Of a stretch of 64,000 nucleotides of DNA, positions 38,015-51,900 are shown in pieces (positions within the stretch are counted from its first letter, which is position 1; every line of letters starts with the position of its first letter). The position numbers and the translations under genes were made by a program. The notes under the pieces were generated by a model, which was given only the letters and a program-made list of their open reading frames with translations, did no database searches and was not told the origin of the DNA. Source of the DNA: Branchiostoma floridae (lineage: Eukaryota; Chordata; Leptocardii; Amphioxiformes; Branchiostomatidae); contig NC_049993.1 of assembly GCF_000003815.2 (NCBI RefSeq), positions 7,935,762 to 7,999,761 of the forward strand, given 5' to 3'.

Positions 38015-38114
38015 NNNNNNNNNNNNNNNNNNNNNNNNNNNNNNNNNNNNNNNNNNNNNNNNNNNNNNNNNNNNNNNNNNNNNNNNNNNNNNNNNNNNNN
38101 NNNNNNNNNNNNNN
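38015..38114. other. Assembly gap (100 N)
   Basis: Run of N next to the NHL fragment and the LINE tail relic at 38153-38190. Confidence 0.99.
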
Positions 38115-38327
38115 ATTATCATATAGCCTACCCACACTGACCCATTTAAGAGTAGATTAGATTAGAGTAGAGTTTCCAGTTGAGTAGGAGCGACAAATTC
38201 TTTTCTAAAACATACACCTTTTATTCAGTACATACATTTGAACAGTGAATTTGAACAACTTAAAACTTGTACGTGAAATGTATTTCTGTTCCAAGGCTTA
38301 AAATAAGAACAAAGTCGATTCATTATG

Positions 38328-38518
38328 TTACAAACTGTTGCACGCTCCATATTTCTCCACTCGCCCATTCTTCAGTTTGTCGAGTTCGTTCGTATCAGGC
38401 GCTAAATCTCTGCCGGCTTTCCTGAGGTATTCCGGGATCCCTGTGCTTCACAGCTCTTGAGAATCTCGTTCACTATAGCTACGAACCCAGACACGACTTC
38501 TCCGAAGAAAGGTAGCAT
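38328..38518 (-). pseudogene. Possible coding relic, unknown protein, one frameshift
   Basis: The minus strand reads MLPFFGEVVSGFVAIVNEIL, then KSCEAQG. After a one-base shift it reads IPEYLRKAGRDLAPDTNELD and KLKNGRVEKYG before a stop. The residue pattern looks protein-like in both halves, but I do not recognise a family. It may be the end of a gene or a relic beside the NHL fragment. Confidence 0.3.
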
Positions 38519-41500
38519 TTTGGTCCTCCAGCGCCATGACCGCTACTCAATGGCGGACCGTTGTGTTATTGTCGTCTGAACTTGAATGGGCGGGGGTGCA
38601 AATAATTCTATTTTCCATTTGCAGTTTAAATTGGACATGACTTGAAATAGATTTTATTGTCTTAAATATTATTGGTAATTCAATGTTGTTTTAAGACAGC
38701 AAATGTTTTCTTTGAACAAAGAAACGCGCACTACCGATGTTAATAGAGGGAGCCATCCCCCCTGCCATGCCTGTACTTATTCCCCTATCTTGGTAGATGG
38801 ACGATTCCTGGATATCTCATTCTGATTGGCCAGCGTCCTGTTTGTCTGTCCTCCTGATTGGTTTAAACTTTCAAAAGTTTTATCACATATGTGATAATCA
38901 AAAATTTAATGCACGGCTGTTACGGCGTCATAACCAGCATGAAATGGGGCCTTCTGATTGGCCCACGTCCCCTGGCTATATGATAATGAAGATTATTGTA
39001 TGTTCCTGGGTATTCGTAGTACATTCTAGAAATTCTCACTACATTCCAGACATTTGTGTTCATTCTTATGGCCGGCCTTTTCTCCATCGAATGAGATCAG
39101 AATGTTTCGAAAAATGTTGGAATGCCTAAGAATGCGGTCCCACTGGACGCCCATTATTCGTTAATGGGGATAACTGGGGTAGAAAGTTGAAAAAAATGTA
39201 TAAAGCCCTTCAAAATACTATATGGTCGAGTACCTGTTGACGCTTTTTTGTGGTGCTAACAGTTTTGATGTTTGAAATGTTCAATTATGAAGAGGAAAAT
39301 GATCACGCATCGGTTACGCAATACATTGTCATCATGGGGATAAGTAAAACCTGAGAATTAGAAATCAGCAAAACCTGAGAATTAGAAATCGGCTTTTAGT
39401 ATAGGCGCTCTTCCTTCTGAATACACTGAATTAAAGAAGAATGGGCATGAAGACTTGCTTGTGCTGATAGTCATGCCCACATTGCTGTAACCCCATTGAT
39501 TATGTAGTACACACATTGCAGGTGATGTTGAAATATAGATATTACATAGCAGACCACTTTATTTTATTTGGAGCACTTTCTCTAGTTGACTTAGAATTGG
39601 TTTGATTTTTTTTATTTGGCCCATAATGTGTTGAAACGCAAGCACGAGACCTGTTCGCCTATTGTCGTTTTGACCTGTTAGTCATATATGGAATTAGTCT
39701 GAGTAACTGATTTAAGATATAATGTCGGGAATTGGGATTGGCGAGCCGTACGTCAACTCTGTTTGTTTTGATTTGTTTAAAATTACACGGAGGAAAAGTG
39801 TCCTAGGACACGCGCCACGCGCCGCGCGTCACAGGACATCTTATTTTTTGTCTCGTGTAAATCGGCCTTTAGCAAAGATAGTCTTAGCAAAGATGCAAGA
39901 ATTAAACGATCCGTGATTTGTAATGTTACAATCTGAAGTCTTGTACTCACAGTGGATGGAGATGGTACACACGTCTCAGACTCCGGTCGTATCGATTGGA
40001 AGAGGCTCAGGTAGAAACACAAGGAAACAAAAGTTGAGGTTCTTCCCGGGAATGTGTGATACTGGAGCGAGACGTCCTGACCCAGACGTGTTTTGTACTG
40101 ATTGAAATCGTACTGAGGAGAGTCCGATTCAATCCAGGCATGGGACGTACCATTTCATTAAGGGGCTGTTACTGTCTGAATTGCATAAAACATATCGCAT
40201 GTATGTGTATGTTTTAGGTTCTTTATAGTGATGCTTGACATTAAGAGAGATTGCCCTTCACGATGAATATTGTTTTGAGTTAGTCATCAACAATGAAGAG
40301 CACTTTTGCATTAAGACATTCAATTTCTGGCAAAATATCACTGGAAAAACTATGGAAGGTGATAGGTGAGTCTGACTAGATAAAGAAATGAAAGTCGTGA
40401 GACCAGCTAGCAATAAAACAATAAAACTGTACCTGTCGTATCTACTCGTTACTGTAACCTCCTATGACCTCCGGAATCTACAAAGGTCATTGCAAAGTTA
40501 ACTTTGTGTCCCGAACATATCCCAACTGTGTCCCAAACATTTCCCAACCAAGAAACGGATATCTAACGTACTTCAAACCATTCCGACTTCTTGTAGCACA
40601 CTGCCGAGCACATCCTGACTAATTCATAACCCATTGCGGACCCTATCACAATTTTCCAGAAATTTACAAACATTCGGCTGGCGCATTCGACCACCTGCCT
40701 GATCTCCAGGCAGATTTACCATTGGCATAAGGTAGTATCAAAGCTGGCTAAGAAGTACAGCTGGCCAAAGGGAGTCATCAGGTAGCCAAACACACTCCCA
40801 GTAGACCGGCTTCACTCCTCTGGCAGCTTTTGATACTATCTTATGCTACAGTATGATCTGCTTGGAGATGACCACCAGCCAACCGTCAGCCAACCCCAGT
40901 CGGCCTTGCTCCCACCTCACCCTACTCCCAACCATACTTGGGGGAAGGTCGGGAGGCCATGTTCGGCTATGTGTAATCAGGGCTTAAGTTGTCAGGTTTG
41001 TAACCGTTGAATCGTCCACACATGATCTAGCCGTTACCGATCCAAGCTGCTGGATGCCTTTTCCCTGCAATGATATAATTAGTCGTTAGTCGGAACTTTT
41101 GAGTCATGTGTGTTATGAAGCAACCTTGGTTGTGATTGGTGATGACGAAAGGTTTTGTCCAAATAAGGAATAAGTCCAAATAAGGACAACGTCTTTCGAA
41201 CTTCTGAACTTTCAGCACCGAAAGGGGGCGTGACCGACAGGTAGGTAGGTTAGTGGAGATGTTTTTCTCATATATATGAACACCCGACGTTAACAAGATG
41301 CAAGTCGGTTTCCCCATTTTCCTCTTTTTAATTTAGGTTGTATCACCAGCTTAGACATAAAAAAATTATGCCAAATGAGTTAGCAAAGTTATGTGCAAAC
41401 ACTAGCGACCAAGCGTTCTTTGATTATGAACTACAGACCGTACTTTGGACTCAACTGGCCATTTTGTACTTCACATCATAGTGAGGACAAATTTATGTCC

Positions 41501-42959
41501 AACTTTACTCGTGGAATTTTCTACTAATGATCTATTTCAACTACAATAACTCATGGCATGTGTACACCTTAATTTGATGAGAGACTGGGATATTGCACAT
41601 GTACGAAACAAAAGGAAGGTTTTCTCCAAAAGTCAATACGCAATCGTTTTTACCAAGTACATTTTACAAGATAATCAATACAGGTGCAGCTAAACATTAA
41701 CACATTGCTATTTGTTCTCGACGACAAAGTAGATTTTTTTGAATACTTAAGAGAAAGCTAAGAAAGTGAGAAAGATGATATTTTTCTTGCTCACATTACC
41801 GTTCCAAGTTACCGTATTTGACAAGAGCCGCTCTTTACTATTCTCAGAGCCGCGGTCAACACTCAAGGAGAAACGAGGAGAAAATACAACTTTCTCTGTA
41901 GTGCTGTTTATATAGTGCTGTTATCACCTTATGGAATGCAAGGCGATGCAACACTTATGGACATCACTTCAGAGATACATCACAGTGTTGGAGAGTGGCT
42001 GACGACTAGTCGGGCCAAACATTCACGGTCACTCTTACTGGCGTTTGCACAGTTTCTCACAATGCGGAACATATTCAATACTACCGTTACACACTGGTTG
42101 GGGCTCAATTGCTCCTGAATAATTTCTTAAAATCACTCCAGTAGATTCCTGGAGTTGACATGGAGACTCTAGCTTTTCAATCGAAGAATCAAACTTTCTG
42201 CGTTAGTGTATTAGCATTTTAATTGATTGGTATTTGGTATTAAAGTGAATGGGATCGAGGGGCACAGAGAATGGAGAGTGTAAGCGCGCACTTTGAACTT
42301 CAGTTGTTGTTCTGCATGATTGACAGGTGTGAGCGATGTTTGTACTGTCTGTCTGTTCACAGCACCACAACAGACAACAGCACAGACATTTGTTCACGCC
42401 TGTTGTGACGTCATGACTTCAAGATTCTATGTGTAGACGTCAAGATACTATAAAAACGGTTATATGTACTTAATTACATGACCTGCTCTAAAATAAATAT
42501 GACGTTAATGATAAAATTGCATTTAAATCGAATGGTTTGCCATATAACGTTAACTCGATAATACGGAAGGCCAATAATTATTATAACAACAAGTTATGCG
42601 GTTTTAAAAATATGTACAGTTTTGTTGAATAAAAACAGAACATGAATTAAGAGTTTGTAAGTGGTGTCATTTTCATTTGTATTGTATTGTTGACAATCTC
42701 CATAAATTAAAATATTATCGTACCGAATATACAAACGCAACGCGTTCAAAACCAACGTTGTTTTAGCGTAGAGACAAAGCGGGACACATAAACCCCCTGT
42801 GTAGGATTTAGACTCTACCGTTGACCTTTGACACACCTGAATGACCTGTCCAGGATCCAGCGAAGTTGCTGATGTTGGGGTACAAGTGCATCCCATCGTT
42901 TTCTTATTGAAAAACGGGAGACGGAAGACTGAACTTATCGGAAGAGTAGACTTGCCATC
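38519..42959. other. Intergenic; no gene recognised, a few small repeats
   Basis: I find no supported exon. It holds a fragment of the 17952-18310 MITE family (38995-39130), three CTGATTGG inverse CCAAT words between 38821 and 38960, and an inverted repeat at 40729-40852. Confidence 0.5.
40729..40852. repeat. Short inverted-repeat element
   Basis: GCATAAGGTAGTATCAAAGC at the left is complementary to GCTTTTGATACTATCTTATG at the right, about 80 bases apart. Confidence 0.7.
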
Positions 42960-45900
42960 ATGATGAGCGTGCCGGTGATCTCGGGATCTCGGCAGAGGTT
43001 GTCTGCAGTTGTCGGGCGAGCCGTGAGCCCCTGGCGGCCACAGGGACACATCGGCAGGGTACGGGCGCTGGTGGGGTACCGGTCTGGCCTGGTCGGGCCA
43101 AGAACAGGTATACATACAGTTATGTAAAAAAGGAGTACGTTCAGACAGAAACAAATCCTAAATCTCGGGATTCCAACCCACGCCGAATCTGGGCCGCCAC
43201 ATCACAACTCTAGACGCTAAACCGTTACGCCATGAACGACTTGAAGCCGTTTTGCATGGTCAATTTAGCAACTTCCTTGAACCCCATTGTTACCCTTATA
43301 GTGATTCACATGTATCTGATTTAATTCAGTCATTATTTTGAGCAGTCACTAAATACTTACTTAATCTCCAGGCTGTTAGCTCTCATATTCCTTCAACTAC
43401 TCCCAAAGGAGTGATCATGAACTTTGTTTTGGGCGTGTCTGTCTCTGTGGTGCAGCAGTCCTGCATTTCAGTGTTGTTAGAATCTAGTAATAGCACATAG
43501 TTCAACTCCCTTCTATGTACAGATTGCCATACATTGTTCCTGTTACACTTGTCCTGCAATAAAGTTCTTCTTCTATCTGTCATTTTATTTCTTTGTTGTT
43601 GTTGTTGTTGTCCTCGTTTAACGTCTATTATTTCGCTAGACGTGGCCTCTTGGTGCTGAGTAACACATGGTTTGCATTTGAGTCAATAGTCTCTCTTGGT
43701 ATTTAACTCTTGGTTCCTTGTGCTTGAGAGTTGCTGGAGGAGTTTCTAGGAGAGTACATGTACGTCGAAACGGTGTGTACTCTCAATGTACTGGGAGAAG
43801 GCCATGTACATCTGTTTGTTGATTCCTTCTGAAAGGTCTTCTCTCATTCCAGCAAGCGTAGTGATGTCCGTGTCTCTGCTGTCCTCTGCTGTGTTGTATG
43901 TCTCATATATATTCTCCACTTCTAGCAGCATGTGTTGTCTTTCCTTTTCGTAGCGAGGGCAGTGGTACAGGAAGTGGTTGGTGGTCTCCACAGCGCCGCA
44001 GTTTGTGCAGCTAAGTGAGATTTCAGGGTTCATCCAGTTTTGATAGGAGTTGAGTCTGGTATGGCCGCTCACTAGCTGGTTGATGATGACTTGCGTGCTT
44101 CTTCTTCCAAGTGTTTGTCCTTTCTTCTTCATGTTGGTGGCTATTTTCTGCATGTGCTCACTTCTTGTGTTCAGCTTAGTCCTTCTATTCCATCTCTCGT
44201 GTGCTTGTGACTCAATGTGTTTCATGGCTTGCTGTTTTGTCCAGGATGTGTAGTTCTGGCAGTTTCTTGCTTCCTCTGCTGCCAGCTTAGCTTCCTTGTC
44301 AGCAATTTCATTTCCAGGAATACCCATGTGTCCTGGGCACCAGGTGATCTGTATGGTGTAGCCTTTAGATTTAAGTGTGCTGAGTTTGCTTCTGAGTGTG
44401 TTTATCAGGCTGTTGTAGGCTTCCACTTGTTGCACCCCTGTGACGGTTTCAATCGCTGCCTTGCAGTCGCAGAGGAGGAGTATCTTGTTTGATGTGGTCG
44501 GTCTTCTGGTGATGGTGTCTATGGCTCAGCAAGGTGTAGTCCCTCGAGTTCCCCTTCGTAGTTATTGTTATTATTATTATTTCTGACACTGTAATCCATC
44601 CATTAAAAATGTCTGGTAAAAATCCTGACCTGGTGACTGCGACCCAACCTCTGCTTTGAGAATAGCCTCATATACAATGAATGAAGCGCATTTTTGCCAC
44701 ACCGGGCTAAGTACAGGTCACAACAAGACATGTTGAAAAGATACAGTTCACAGATACAAAATGAGACTATTGCTGGATAAATTCAACTTTCTGTTATAGT
44801 GGAGATAAATGAGCAGATATGTTTTATGATCGATGGTTTGTCTAGTTGCATTATGAATATGAATTTTTCTACAGAACTTAGATGTATGAAATAAGGAAAT
44901 TGGTTTTGTATAACCTTATACAGTTCATTTCTCTCTACGGTAAACAATCTACAATCTACTACAAAATGGCGTTCGTCCTCTATTCTATCTAGATTACAAT
45001 GTTTGCATAGTCTTTGTTTCAGAGGGGTGCGAGTATGTCTTCCTGTTTCAATATGAAGTTTATGGCAGCTAATCCTTAGTCTTGTGACAGCATTCCTGTC
45101 CCTCATATTTTCATTACTTAGATATTTTTCTTCATTGTATGTCGTTTTGAATAATCTATATGATCTTAACTTATTTTTGGCAGCTCTGCCTTTGTTTTCA
45201 TTATGTATTTCTTTTAAAAACGTTTGAAAGTATGTGTCTTTTAACGGGTATGCCTAAACACCACAAACGACCCCAAACGACTCAGAAACACCACAAACGA
45301 CCACAAACGACTCTAATATGCAGTGTATATGGGTCAAAGAGCTTGTGTGGCGCTCTGGAGACATTGTTTATACATTTATGAATTTAATAAATGCAACAAG
45401 TCCTACGTATTCACCAGTTATTTCGAGTTAGTCCTGTTTCAAGATTAAAACAATTCTTGGCCACCATACTGGATCGTGTTTGCTTGCATTTGAGGCTGAA
45501 AAACACTTAGTATACAAGTTTTATAAGTTGACAATGATAGAATTGCGGTATGCTATAATCTATGAACCAACAGCTTCCATAATTTTATCGCCATGTTGTC
45601 TATGGAACCGAGCAAGGTACCGAGAACTTCCCCATGCAGACCCCTAGCACGGGCGATCCAACATGGCGGCCAAGAATTGCTTCGATCTTGAAACCAGCGG
45701 ACTAACTTGAAATAACTGGTGAATACGTAGGACTTGCTGCGTTTTTTAAATTCATAAATGTATAAACAATGTCTCCAGAGCGCAACACAAGGTCTTTGAC
45801 CCATATATACTGCATATTAGAGTCGTTTGTGGTCGTTTGTGGTGTTTCTGGGTCGTTTGTGGTCATTTGTGGTGTTTAGGCAGACCGTCTTTTAACCGCT

Positions 45901-48900
45901 TGTCAATAGAGTTAACAATCTGAAATGTGTTGTTCTATGTGGGATAGGAAAATGCTACAAGTATGCATACCCGCACTCTTCTAAGGACTTACGCACCCCT
46001 GACGCCCAACATTTAAATGAGTCAGGTGCCTATCATAGTAAGTTAATAGCACCAATTTTCCCCACAGTACCATCCCCTGTGCAGACATACAGCACAGCTG
46101 CAGTCGGGTCTACCAGCCACCACAATGACGACAGCGAGGCCAAGCCTTTCTCTGCCCTGCCTGGTCCCCCCTCTGTACCAGTCCTCGGCAACTTCCTGCA
46201 CATGTGGTGGGAGGGACTCCTCGAGAAAGAAAAGCTCAACAAAAATCATATCATGTTCACAGATTTCTTTCGTCAGTATGGTCCAATATTCAGGTACATC
46301 TCGTTTGTTTTGTGGAAGACCCTTAACACTAATGTTTGTGTACTTATTCTGTAACCCTTAAACTCCTCCCGTGCCCCATAACCAAAACAAATTTGGTGCT
46401 TGACAGCTACCTTAGCAGGTTGAAGGTTAATAACTTAGATTTGTAGTTTGTCGCACCCACACAGGTCATGGTTCAAAATATTATACCACCTGCACATTCA
46501 GGTTAATGCAGCTACGTTCGAATTTGCGCTGCCAGGTATTTCTTATGTCTACATGCAACTGACCTTCAAGGGTCCATGTACTGAGGTACAATTATGTAAC
46601 ATACGGTGTGCTGAATTCTTTTGTTTTGTTATATTGACTGTTACCACAAAGGCAACTATGACAAAAGTAAATAGTTGCACTAATTTACTAGTAAGTTTTG
46701 AAAACAAGGCTGTAAATTAGACTACATGTCTCACTGTCCATTTTGATCTACCAATATTTTCAGGTTGAAAATTGTGAATGTTGACATGGTGAGTATCAAG
46801 GATCCAGTAGCAGTTCAGGAGTTGTTCCGGAAGGAAGGGAAGTACCCGGCACGCATCGACATCAAACCCTGGAGGAGGTACAGGGAAATCTCAGGCAAGG
46901 CCACTGGAGTGTTTCTCAGGTAAATCTGAACATGAGCGGATCAAACCATTCCGGCCAAAATGGGGTAGGGAATCTCCCGAGCAGCCCTCGTAACCCCTGC
47001 TTCTCCTATTGGGTCAGTTAGTCCTCACTCATAGTGAGTAATCGGGCTGTTCTCAATCATGATGTTTCTGACCTAGGGCGAAGAGATGCTGTTACAATTA
47101 CAATGTAACCCGTAACCTTGAGTGGCCTTCAGGTCTTGTTATGTGGTGACCGTTAAGTAAAAAAAGAATTAAGTCATGCAGCAAAAAGAACAAAAAACAC
47201 TACAAATACTAATGATACAATCATAGAAGAATTAAGTATTTTAATGTCCACTAAATGTTATACAAATTACTCAGTCTCATCCCATACTACACAGTACAGT
47301 GTCTTATAGAATAGTAACTGAAAGTATTAAACGAAAGAAGCTGTCATGCTTTGTATCTTCATGATACAATTTTGAACATTGCTGTACAATGAAGTTACTG
47401 ACATCACTCATGCTGTGTCCTCAGTAATGGCAAAGACTGGCAGAAAAACAGGTCCATAATGGCGCGACCCATGCTACGCCCCAAACATGTGTCTACGTAC
47501 GTCAGCAACTTGGACACGGTGTCAGCCGACATGATCAAGCGACTGCGAGTACTCCAGGCAAGGGCCGATGGGATAGAAGTTCCAAACATATCAGATGAGC
47601 TGTTCAAATGGGCTCTAGAATGTGAGTGATGTCAGTTGACTTTATTATTAGTTATGCAAAAGTGGTTGAACTCTTAGAGAGTTGACTGCAAAGCACTATG
47701 CTTTTTGATAGGGGATAGGACAATGTAGCTTAATGCCATGACTTAAATCATATGTCGTGTGATTTGGCTATATTTTGAAAATACAATATTTGCAGTTTGA
47801 AGCCACCATCTGTTGACTTGATAATTGCCTAAACACCCAGTTTTGAAAGTAACAGATGTAGCCCCATGGATAAAAGTGAGCAAGTATTACATATTGTACT
47901 TTTGTGAAGATTAGACATCCAGGATACATTAAATTGAAGATATTCAGTCTATACTTTGGATAATTAACAACTTTTAATTAGATGTTTAGAACGGTGTCCA
48001 GCGTTCTTCATCAGTGAATTGAAACTGAAGTTGTACAATTTTTTGGAACAAGGAATAATTCTTATGTTCTAAATAAACAAAACAGGTGACGGCTATGGTG
48101 TTCTTAAATAAACAACACAGGTAACTATTGAGGTGTTCTAAATAATGTTCTAAATAAACAAAAAGGTAACTGACAAAGGTTCTATAATACATTCAAGCAA
48201 AGTATACATATTGTATATCATACATATTGCCCCTGTGAGACTTAGTGCTCCAGTAGACGAGAGGGTGGAGAAGGAATTGCACACCCCTCCTTCACCATAA
48301 AAAGTCATGTGCAGGTCAGGCAAAACAGGCAAATAGCCTGTCTGCCTCCTTATCTGTCCAATCGACAGGGAACCCCCCCCCCCCAAAGAAAACATATTGT
48401 ACTGTATGTAAAATGTCTTTTGACAGCTTATTTTTAGTTAACCCTACAAGGATAATCATAGAAGACCATACAGACTGAGACACTTATGATCTATTCCTCT
48501 GTTTTTGCTCTTAACAATTAGCATTTGGGCATGAATTTTCAACAAAAGCATACATTTATAAACAGCTCCCTGTCCACAAGAGATTGTGTACATTTTGCTC
48601 AATAAATACATTGGAAAATGAAACACATTCTATCAGTCAGTGTACCCACTATGAAACAGAAAGGAACACATTATTTCAAACAGTTGCCACAATTTCACAA
48701 AGCTTTTGCCACCTAAGAGATCACCAAAAGACTATATTTCTACTAAAGGCACAAAATCCCATCATCATACAGAACGTGGGACAGTTCATTAACCACTGCC
48801 TTCAAAGAAGAAGTCAAACCCGATAATAGTATTCATTGTATCATATAGTTGATTAGACAATAGTTTTATGTACCACACTGACATTAGTCCTTATGTAATT

Positions 48901-51900
48901 AGCCTTCGGGCTTAATTTTGCAAATAAACATTATCATCTATTTTTTTTGTCTATTGTTTTAGCCATCTGCACGGTCCTGTTCAATGAGCGGATGGGGTAT
49001 CTACAGGACAACATCTCCCAGGATGCTCAGGACTTCATCCAGGGTATCCACACCATCTTCCTCACAACCAACACCGTCATCTTCCCTGACGCGGATGTGC
49101 ATCGTTTCCTGAGAACCAAACCGTGGAGACAGTCTGTGGAGGCGTGGGACACGGTTTTCCGTGTTGGTAAGCTTACCCTGACCTTAGCTTTCCTGGGTGC
49201 TACTCCCCCACAGGCCAACGTGGGGTCTTGTGGCGCAGTCGGCAGGGTGTTTGATTCATAACCCAGAGGTTCTGGGTTCGAATCCGTTGATGTGCCACTC
49301 ACTAGATCCTGTGCCCTTGGGAAATCTGGAAAGGCAGTTTACACGACTTTCCTCACCTCACTCAGGAGGTAAAAATGAGTACCTCAAGCTTCGGTTAGGG
49401 ACATCCCTTGGATAGGACTTTGAATGGAGCAAATTGCAACATTCAACAAATGGTGAGTTAAAAGAGAGCTGCTGATTCAGCATCAGTACTCCCAAGACTA
49501 TAGCACGATTTCAGATATCCAGGTGTACAAAACGTTTTTGTCAGACTGTGATCATTAAACACTTTTTAAGTTCCAGTATCAGGGTAACAGACAGATTAGC
49601 ATTTATGTTATAAAAATGTTGGTTGTAGTGAACAGGATAAGCAGAACTAACTACTCAACACTCTTCAGAATGTTCTCCCTACCTCCATGCAGGTGAGAAG
49701 GTGATGGTCCGTAAGTTACAAGAAGCTCTGGAGCGGGAGGAGAGGGGGGAGGGGGAGGACGATCAACCCAACTTCCTGGCATTCGTCAACAGCACAGGGA
49801 GGCTGACCAAGGATGAGATTTACTCCAACACCATTGAGTTGATGGGTGCTGCTATTGACACGGTTTGTTTTTGTTTGGACTATTACTCCATAGTACTGAT
49901 TATCACTCCATAGGACTGACATTATCACTCCATAATACTGCTTATGACACTCCAGAGGTCTGACATTATCACTCCATATGACTGAAATTATCACTCTATA
50001 AGACTGCTTATACCCCTCCATATGACTGAAATGATCACTCTATAATTATAGAATACATCACAGTGTATTCCGTATCACCCAAGGTATCCCGGGAGGGCTG
50101 AGACCGAGGGTGATGTGGAATACACCGTGTTGTATTTCATTTACGTCATACCCACCTGAGAAAACCCATGTTTTGATGCGAAATGCACCAGAAGTTGAAC
50201 AAATTTGGTGCCCTCAAACAAAAAAGTGTTGCAACAGCAATGTTCCAACGTTCGAATCAGGTATTCGAATTGCCAACCGTGCCGTATTCGGCCCACTCGA
50301 AACAGTTCAATTTACTAAATGAATGGAGCCTGTGTCATACGCCTTTCGAACCTGTGCGATACGGAAGCGTACGGCCCGGTCCGGAACACCCGTATCGAAC
50401 GTTTTCGCATCACAGGTATGACATAAGACTGATTATCACTCCAGAGGACTGACATTATCACTCCAGAGGACTGACATTATCACTCCAGAGGACTGACATT
50501 ATCACTCCAGAGGACTGACATTATCACTCCAGAGGGTATGACATAAGACTGATTATCACTCCAGAGGACTGACATTATCACTCCAGAGGACTGACATTAT
50601 CACTCCAGAGGACTGACATTATCACTCCAGAGGACTGACATTATCACTCCAGAGGATTGATGGAAAGTAGGCACTAGTTTCTGTGAGGTCTAAAATTTTT
50701 TTGAGTACATCATTATATGGGTTCAAACTACCCTGTACACTACAGTTTCTTTGATCTAAACATTTTTTTGTATAAGTTATTTGCCCATTGAAGTACATGC
50801 TCGTGCATTGTTACTCTCTTTTCTCCAGACCTCCAACACCCTCCTGTGGACCCTGTACGAGCTGTCACGCAGACCTGAACTCCAGGACAGACTGTATCAG
50901 GAGGTCACACAGGTCATAGGTCAGGACAAGGTCATGACCTGGGATCACCTGAAGGACCTGCACCTCCTGAAGGCCATCATTAAGGAGACTCTGAGGTCTG
51001 TGTAATCTTATAAGAAGTTTTTTCTTTGCTTTAATGATTTTAAATCTGATTTCAAGTCTATATCGGATATATCCTCAAGCTAACCAACATCTTTTGTTAA
51101 GTGAGTATTTCACTGAAGCTGCGGCACAATGGTGTTGCCGCTTTGACAGAGCGTTCAACAAATTTCATTCATAACAATCTCTTTATGCCTTGTGTGCTTC
51201 GTTGTCTTTTAGTCATAAAATCAGCGCATCTTTCAGTTTAACTTGCTTGGGCAGAGAAATTTTAACAGGTATGACAGTTACAGTAGTGTAACTGTCTCTG
51301 ATAATACTCGAATGATCACATGTTGATTGACACAATGGCAAATAGAGTAAGACCTTTCCTATTGGTTACAGGATGTATCCAGTTGTCCATAATGTCAGCC
51401 GTTTGCTGCAGGAGGACACAGTGCTCATGGGATATTGGTTACCCGCAAAGGTAAATTGAATAAGAACGTATCTTTCCTATTGGTTGCAGGATGTATCCTG
51501 TTGCCCCAAACGTCAGCCGCGTCCTGCAGGAAGACACAGTGCTCATGGGATACATGTTACCAGCAAAGGTACATTCATGGCATGAAGAAGGATCATTCAA
51601 GTGGATTCCAACATAGCACTTGGCAAATTTTTGACCAGTCATCCGGTCTTCTTCAGGATAACTGAAGACCCGCTCAGGATAATGATCGGCAGGAATGGTG
51701 TTGTATTGAGATTACCTGAGTTAGTGCCAAATGTCAGCCATTCCAGACCCTTGCAACAGTCATATTGAGCTAGGTCACCTGACTTAGTGCCAAATGGTAG
51801 CTGCTCCAGATCCTTGTGATTTAGCCCCGCCTATTGTAAGCTCCTCACGGCCTCTGGCTGTGAAGAGAGGGCAGTTGGCCCTCCCAATAACCAATAATTA

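Noticed and set aside
42594-43154. 186-codon minus-strand frame over the first P450 exon
   Set aside because: It is a shadow of the plus-strand exon; the targeting peptide and splice donor support the plus strand.
43746-44435. 229-codon frame with RNase H as a host RNase H gene
   Set aside because: It continues into a zinc-knuckle segment and a CAA tail typical of LINEs and is 5' truncated.
49212-49285. Functional tRNA-Met gene
   Set aside because: The anticodon position reads CAT, but stems mismatch and the sequence continues into a SINE body.
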